Shown here in pieces: positions 59,580 to 64,000 of a DNA stretch of 64,000 bases. Origin of the DNA: Tateyamaria omphalii (GTDB taxonomy: Bacteria; Pseudomonadota; Alphaproteobacteria; Rhodobacterales; Rhodobacteraceae); contig NZ_BMWT01000002.1 in NCBI RefSeq assembly GCF_014651375.1, forward strand, positions 377,477 to 441,476, read 5' to 3'. The notes under the pieces were generated by a model. It saw only the letters and a list, made by a program, of their open reading frames with translations. It was not told where the DNA came from and did not search any database. Positions within the stretch are counted from its first letter, which is position 1. Every line of letters starts with the position of its first letter. A program made the position numbers and the translations under genes.

Positions 59580-60824
59580 TCAGTGCGCCACCCCTGCCGC
59601 AACGCTTTCATCAATAAACCGCCCTTCGCGGAACCGGTTCAATCCAAATTCGTCCGTCAGCGGGGATCGCCCCTTCGCCACCAGCTCGGCCATGGCCCAG
59701 CCTGATCCCGGGATCGCCTTGAACCCGCCCGTGCCCCAACCGCAGTTGATGAACACACCCTCTACGGGCGTTTTCGACAGGATCGGTGAACGGTCCCCTG
59801 TCACATCTACGATCCCGCCCCATTGGCGCAGCATCTTCAGACGTGACACCATTGGAAACGTCTCGATCAATGCGCGTACTGTTTCCTCAATATGATGGAA
59901 AGATCCGCGCTGTGTATAGTTGTTGTACCCGTCAGTACCGCCGCCAATCACCATCTCACCCTTGTCGGACTGGCTCATGTAGCCGTGCACTGTGTTGGCC
60001 ATGACCACCACGTCCATGCAGGGTTTGATCGGTTCGGATACCAGCGCCTGCAGCGCCACGGATTCGATGGGAAGACGGAAACCCGCCATATCGGCCAGAT
60101 GCCCCGAGTGCCCCGCAACGACAACACCCAGCTTGTCGCAATCAATGGCACCCTTGGATGTGTCGACACCAACGACCTTGTCGCCTTCGCGCCGGATTGC
60201 CGTGACTTCGCATTTCTGGATCACGTCCATGCCCATGTCAGAACATGCCCTTGCATAGCCCCAAGCGACCGCGTCGTGACGTGCCGTACCCCCGCGCGCT
60301 TGCCACAAGCCACCAAGAACCGGGTAGCGCGGACCATCCAGATGGATGATCGGCACAAGTTCCTTAACCTTCTCGGGACCAATAAACTCGGTCTTCACCC
60401 CTTGCAGTGCATTTGCGTGGGCCGTGCGCTGGTATCCCCGCACCTCGTGATGTGTCTGGGCCAGCATGATGACGCCGCGCGGGCTGAACATGACGTTGTA
60501 GTTCAGATCCTGACTCATCGTCTCGTACAGCGAACGCGCTTTTTCATAGATCGCAGCGGACGGATCCTGCAGATAGTTTGAGCGGATGATCGTGGTGTTT
60601 CGCCCAGTATTGCCGCCGCCGAGCCAACCTTTTTCAAGGATGGCGACGTTGGTGATCCCGAAATTCTTGCCGAGATAGTAGGCGGTCGCCAGGCCGTGCC
60701 CACCTGCCCCAACAATGATCACGTCGTATTTCTTCTTTGGTTCGGGTGCACGCCATGCCCGCTCCCACCCTGTGTGGTAACGCGCAGCCTCTCGGGCGAT
60801 GGCAAAAGCAGAGTATCGTTTCAT
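59580..60824 (-). CDS. soxB: Sarcosine oxidase, beta subunit
   Basis: 414 residues, carries the site of sarcosine oxidation. Dinucleotide fold VIIVGAGGHGLATAYYLG (about 35). The His in GGTARHDAVAW (His183) is the candidate for the covalent FMN link described in this family, and the C-terminal FAD block is GWGTGGFKAIPGSGWAMAEL. ATG at 60824 is the family start; the longer frame adds 37 odd residues. Separated from soxDAG by two small genes. Confidence 0.97.
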   Translation of the reverse strand: MKRYSAFAIAREAARYHTGWERAWRAPEPKKKYDVIIVGAGGHGLATAYYLGKNFGITNVAILEKGWLGGGNTGRNTTIIRSNYLQDPSAAIYEKARSLYETMSQDLNYNVMFSPRGVIMLAQTHHEVRGYQRTAHANALQGVKTEFIGPEKVKELVPIIHLDGPRYPVLGGLWQARGGTARHDAVAWGYARACSDMGMDVIQKCEVTAIRREGDKVVGVDTSKGAIDCDKLGVVVAGHSGHLADMAGFRLPIESVALQALVSEPIKPCMDVVVMANTVHGYMSQSDKGEMVIGGGTDGYNNYTQRGSFHHIEETVRALIETFPMVSRLKMLRQWGGIVDVTGDRSPILSKTPVEGVFINCGWGTGGFKAIPGSGWAMAELVAKGRSPLTDEFGLNRFREGRFIDESVAAGVAH

Positions 60825-60929
60825 GGGCAGCCGTCCGGACCGTGGAATCGCAAAGCGTATACGTGCGGTTTTAATCGCCTTTGTCTTCAAAAAAAGGGGC
60901 AGCACCGGCGGCGTTTTTTGACGGATTTG

Positions 60930-60953
60930 CGACACTTGCCGACACCTGCGACA
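60930..60953 (-). promoter_or_regulatory. Three spaced TGTCG repeats upstream of soxB
   Basis: The minus strand carries TGTCG at 60953-60949, 60944-60940 and 60934-60930, about one helical turn apart, some 105-130 bases before the soxB start. Such head-to-tail half-sites suit an AraC-type activator (GbdR/SouR-like regulators control sarcosine and betaine genes in other bacteria). The assignment is inference. Confidence 0.4.
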
Positions 60954-61029
60954 TCACGGGTATGCCAAGCACCCTTTTGCTGACCTCGTGCAGGGGTTAA
61001 ATGACACCGAACGAACAGATGTGGTGCGC

Positions 61030-62247
61030 ATGGTTTTCTGGACAATCACGGCCTTGTTGACGGTTGCAGTGCTGGCCACTTTGGCACGCGCGATGCTGCG
61101 CGGGTCTGTTGGCGATCGCCCGCCCGCGGCTTATGACTTGGATGTGTACCGCGACCAGTTGCGCGAGGTTGACCGCGATCTGGCACGCGGCGTGGTATCG
61201 GAAACAGATGCCGATCGCATCCGTACAGAAGTGTCCCGGCGGATCCTTGCAGCCGACGCGGCGCTCCAAAAACATGCGAAAAGCACGGCGCAATCTGGTG
61301 GATTGGTCAGCCTTGCATTAACGCTCGCGATTGTCGTCGTTGGGTCATATGCCATTTACACGCAGTTGGGCGCACCGGGATATGGTGACCTCGCTTTGGC
61401 CAACCGGATCGAGGCGGCACAAATCCTGCGTCAGGAACGGCCCAGTCAGGAAACGGCAGAAGCAAGCCTTGAGGCATCCTCCCTCCCCCCGAATGTCGAC
61501 CCCGACTATGTGGTCCTCGTTGAGCGGCTGCGACAGGCAGTTGTGACGCGGCCAGACGACATCCAAGGCCACGAATTGCTCAGCCGTGCCGAAGGTCGCC
61601 TGGGCAACTTTGCAGCCGCACACGCCGCAAAAGCACAGGTTCTGCTCCTGAAAGGAGACCAGACAACAGCAACCGATTTTTCGGAATACGCCGATCTACT
61701 GATCCTGGCAGCTGGTGGTTATGTCTCGCCCGAAGCCGAGGGAGTTCTCGACCGCGTGCTTTCCATGGACCCGGCAGATGGACCTGCACGCTACTATTAT
61801 GGGCTGATGATGTCACAAACTGGGCGCCCTGACACAGCGCTGCGCATTTGGGATCAGCTGCTGCGCGAAGGCCCTACCGATGCACCCTGGATTGAACCGG
61901 TCACAGCACAGATTGAGCAGATGGCATTTCGCGCCGGTGTGAACTACGCCATGCCCACAATTGGCTCCGGCAGAGGTCCGTCCTCGGAACAGATTGAAGC
62001 GGCAGAGGGGCTGAGCCCTGCAGAACGGATGGAGATGATCCAGGGCATGGTCAGCGGCCTGTCCGATCGCCTCGCAACCGAAGGCGGACCCGTCGAGGAC
62101 TGGGCACAACTTATCTCCGCCTTGGGTGTTCTGGGCCAAATGGATCAGGCCAACGCCATCCTGATCAATGCCCGCGAGGTTTTTGGTGACGACCCTCGCG
62201 CCGCAGACGTTCTGAGCCGAACCGCTGACCGCATAGGGCTGGAATGA
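61030..62247 (+). CDS. ccmI: Cytochrome c biogenesis protein CcmI
   Basis: 405 residues: N-terminal membrane part with two helices (about 2-22 and 93-113) flanking a basic coiled-coil loop (DVYRDQLREVDRDLARG), then a periplasmic TPR domain (about 140-405) that chaperones apocytochrome c to the CcmF/H haem ligation complex. ATG at 61030 (MVFWTITALLTV) is preferred. It is far from ccmABCDG, and no ccmF or ccmH follows, so the ccm genes are dispersed, as is common here. Overlaps ruvX by four bases (ATGA). Confidence 0.93.
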   Translation: MVFWTITALLTVAVLATLARAMLRGSVGDRPPAAYDLDVYRDQLREVDRDLARGVVSETDADRIRTEVSRRILAADAALQKHAKSTAQSGGLVSLALTLAIVVVGSYAIYTQLGAPGYGDLALANRIEAAQILRQERPSQETAEASLEASSLPPNVDPDYVVLVERLRQAVVTRPDDIQGHELLSRAEGRLGNFAAAHAAKAQVLLLKGDQTTATDFSEYADLLILAAGGYVSPEAEGVLDRVLSMDPADGPARYYYGLMMSQTGRPDTALRIWDQLLREGPTDAPWIEPVTAQIEQMAFRAGVNYAMPTIGSGRGPSSEQIEAAEGLSPAERMEMIQGMVSGLSDRLATEGGPVEDWAQLISALGVLGQMDQANAILINAREVFGDDPRAADVLSRTADRIGLE

Positions 62248-62720
62248 TCACGGACGACACCGACGCGTTTTTGGCGGCACTGCCTCCGATGCAAGCCTTG
62301 ATGGGGCTCGATCTTGGTGACAAGACCATTGGCGTTGCCGTGTCAGACACATTCTGGTCTGTTGCCACACCGCTTGAAACGGTTCGCCGCAAGAAGTTCG
62401 GCGTCGATGCCGAACGCTTGCGCGCCCTTATTGGTGAACGGAACGTGGGCGGCCTCGTCTTAGGCCTGCCCCGCAACATGGATGGCAGCGAAGGCCCACG
62501 TTGTCAGTCCACACGGGCCTTCGCGCGCAATTTTGAGAAGCTTTGGGATGGTCCCATCACCTTTTGGGATGAGCGGCTAAGCACCGTGGCTGCCGAAAAA
62601 GCGCTTCTTGAGGCGGATACGACACGTAAACGTCGCGCCGAGGTCATTGATCACGTGGCCGCCGGATATATCTTGCAGGGACTGCTGGACAGGCTGGCGG
62701 CGATGAAGAGGCAGGCATGA
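62244..62720 (+). CDS. ruvX: Putative pre-16S rRNA nuclease / Holliday junction resolvase (YqgF)
   Basis: 158 residues, RNase-H-like fold. Motifs LMGLDLGDKTIGVAVSD (first Asp), LVLGLPRNMDGSEGPR, and WDERLSTVAAEK (catalytic Glu region) are intact. Acts in 16S rRNA 5'-end maturation and perhaps recombination. Coupled by ATGA overlaps with ccmI upstream and the DUF1289 gene downstream. Confidence 0.93.
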   Translation: MITDDTDAFLAALPPMQALMGLDLGDKTIGVAVSDTFWSVATPLETVRRKKFGVDAERLRALIGERNVGGLVLGLPRNMDGSEGPRCQSTRAFARNFEKLWDGPITFWDERLSTVAAEKALLEADTTRKRRAEVIDHVAAGYILQGLLDRLAAMKRQA

Positions 62721-62959
62721 CAGACGTTCCCCGTTCCCTTGTATGGAACCGCGAAGAAATCGAAAGCCCCTGCGTGCAGATCTGCGTCATTCATCCCGAG
62801 ACGCGGCTGTGCACGGGCTGCGCCCGCTCGATCGATGAAATCGGTGGCTGGAGCAGAATGAGCGCAGACGAAAGACGCATCATCATGGCTGAACTGCCGA
62901 AAAGGGACGCGGCGCCAAAGGGTCGGCGTGGTGGACGTGCTGCCCGGTTGAAGCGGTAG
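62717..62959 (+). CDS. DUF1289 family protein
   Basis: 80 residues with the defining Cys pattern ESPCVQICVIHPETRLCTGCARSIDEI, four cysteines likely binding a metal or Fe-S cluster, then WSRMSADERRIIMAELPKR and a basic Arg-rich tail. Function unknown. Last gene of the ccmI-ruvX operon (ATGA overlap with ruvX). Confidence 0.88.
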   Translation: MTDVPRSLVWNREEIESPCVQICVIHPETRLCTGCARSIDEIGGWSRMSADERRIIMAELPKRDAAPKGRRGGRAARLKR

Positions 62960-63034
62960 CACAAAGTGACGCAAATCTGACCGCTCTTCGACGTGGGCGC
63001 GATCCAAAACACAACGGCCTCAGCATGCGTGTCG

Positions 63035-63772
63035 TCAGGCTTGGTTGAGCCAATCCGCGGGATTTGGGAATTCAGGTCGGAAAAATGCGATCATTCGCCC
63101 TGCGTCATCCGCCCCCTCCCACGGTGCTGTCCCATGCACGGCAAAGCGGTGGATCAGGAACGACTGGCCGGGCTTGGCCCGGATCGGAACCATCTCGCAG
63201 CTGTCAAAAACACTGCGCCGTGCCGCTTGGTAGGCGTCTGTTATGTCCACCTCACGCGGATCTTGGTCCGCAATGGCGTTCTGAAAGGCGTTCTGCATGA
63301 TCTTGTGACTGCCCTTCCATACGACTGTGGGCGCGGCGGGCACATCATTAAGCGGCAATCCAAGGATGTAGGCGTGGACTTCCCGGGCATAGCGCCTCCG
63401 CCTGGCTCCTTCGGGCAACAATCCATCGACATGCCCAGCCATACGTTTGATGCGAAACAGATGATTGGCTTCGCTTTGATCGGCATCACGTTTTGGGTAT
63501 CCTGGGTACACAATCGATACCTGGCCGAAATGCAAGGGCAATTCTGGCACTTGATTTTGCCAAGGACCGGCAAGAGGCACGCTGGAAACACCGCCATCCG
63601 CGTCGTTTGGCAAGACATCCACGCCGACAAACCACGTATCGCCGTGCCGTAGATTGCGAAGCCGAGTTTCCGGATCATTGACGAGCCCAGTGGCCACCGC
63701 TTCGGCAGCTGAGGCCCATCGCGCCGTGCGATCATCGTGATCAAAAACCACGAAGCCATCCGTATCGATCAT
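63035..63772 (-). CDS. Possible phytanoyl-CoA-dioxygenase-like protein (uncertain)
   Basis: 245 residues. The C-terminal part LIHRFAVHGTAPW...GRMIAFFRPE resembles the distal His and 2-oxoglutarate-binding Arg region of Fe(II)/2OG oxygenases of the PhyH type, and the middle has HAYILGLPLNDV where a proximal HxD would be expected but is not clear. I therefore call the family with reserve. The ATG at 63772 forms an ATGA overlap with the stop of the upstream TSUP gene, which decides this start over a GTG at 63778. The two are one transcription unit. Confidence 0.5.
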   Translation of the reverse strand: MIDTDGFVVFDHDDRTARWASAAEAVATGLVNDPETRLRNLRHGDTWFVGVDVLPNDADGGVSSVPLAGPWQNQVPELPLHFGQVSIVYPGYPKRDADQSEANHLFRIKRMAGHVDGLLPEGARRRRYAREVHAYILGLPLNDVPAAPTVVWKGSHKIMQNAFQNAIADQDPREVDITDAYQAARRSVFDSCEMVPIRAKPGQSFLIHRFAVHGTAPWEGADDAGRMIAFFRPEFPNPADWLNQA

Positions 63773-64000
63773 CCCCACAACGCCTTGCGCAACATATTCA
63801 GCGCAACCAACACAAGGAAAACGGCGAATACCCGTTTGAGAGGACCCGGATCCATCGCATGTGCCAACCGGACACCCAACGGCGCAGTCACCAAGGTCAT
63901 CGCGATGATAACCGCAAATGCGACAAGGTTTACGGCACCAATCGTGTAGGGTGGCACGGGCCCATCAAGCGACACCAGCAGAAACCCGATGACCGATGGG
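63769..64000 (-). CDS. C-terminal part of a TSUP (TauE/SafE) membrane transporter (5' end outside window)
   Basis: About 76 residues to the TGA stop, in a frame open to the window edge. Two hydrophobic segments (VNLVAFAVIIAMTLVTAPLG; RVFAVFLVLVALNMLRKAL) and the linking APLGVRLAHAMDPGPLKRVF are characteristic of the end of TSUP permeases, which export sulfur-oxyanions or related organic acids. Translationally coupled to the 63035 gene. Confidence 0.8.
   Translation of the reverse strand, partial: PSVIGFLLVSLDGPVPPYTIGAVNLVAFAVIIAMTLVTAPLGVRLAHAMDPGPLKRVFAVFLVLVALNMLRKALWG

Overview
The window is 64 kb of GC-rich chromosome from an alphaproteobacterium of the family Rhodobacteraceae, very likely the marine Roseobacter group. 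The evidence is the DMSP lyase DddP with every catalytic residue at the published positions, a soxBDAG sarcosine oxidase set, the yajC-secD-secF-TSUP-Mth938-ccmABCDG run, a glnB-glnA pair, and trailer sequences typical of the group. It is ordinary chromosomal sequence: no rRNA, tRNA, CRISPR array, prophage or insertion sequence was seen.

Layout. 1-5.8 kb: the end of an unrecognised gene, NAD(P)HX repair (nnrDE, minus strand), glnB-glnA with a strong terminator, a lytic transglycosylase and a glyoxalase-related protein. 5.8-14.8 kb: the most unusual part. It holds a lone DUF3445 haem-type N-demethylase-like gene, dddP, and then two tandem LodA/LodB-type modules. Each module is a predicted cysteine tryptophylquinone (CTQ) amino-acid oxidase followed by its flavoprotein maturase. 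The two oxidases share the N-terminal family signature but differ in the putative CTQ site, so they probably act on different amino acids or amines and release hydrogen peroxide and ammonia. 14.9-23.9 kb: an alpha/beta-hydrolase-OsmC fusion, bioY, small envelope proteins, purB, an isolated fliG, an EamA transporter, an LpxL-type acyltransferase and a DUF1223 thioredoxin-like protein. 24-27.6 kb: acnA and an SDR gene.

27.8-34.8 kb (minus strand): one long run, yajC-secD-secF-TSUP-Mth938 followed by ccmA-B-C-D-G, with many overlapping start/stop pairs. 35-39.8 kb: an A/T-richer pentapeptide-repeat membrane protein, a short repeat array in the serS leader, serS, a DUF2235 hydrolase and a TspO-like membrane protein. 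39.9-43.4 kb (minus): a yfgM-like gene, bamB and der, as in E. coli. 43.7-48.9 kb: an RND efflux pair with an unusually long permease. 49-54.8 kb: an Atm1-type ABC exporter, a LysM protein, a LOG-family protein, Fe/Mn superoxide dismutase and a tandem pair of unknown periplasmic paralogues.

54.9-60.8 kb (minus): sarcosine oxidase soxB ... soxD-soxA-soxG, interrupted by two small membrane-protein genes and a UUCG-loop terminator. 61-64 kb: ccmI-ruvX-DUF1289 in an ATGA-coupled operon, a possible phytanoyl-CoA-dioxygenase-like gene, and the 3' end of a second TSUP transporter.

Metabolically the window suggests a bacterium living on algal osmolytes: DMSP cleavage, sarcosine oxidation and a possible methylamine demethylation, together with oxidases that make peroxide. 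All functional statements come from reading the translated sequence and recalled family knowledge. No database search was possible.
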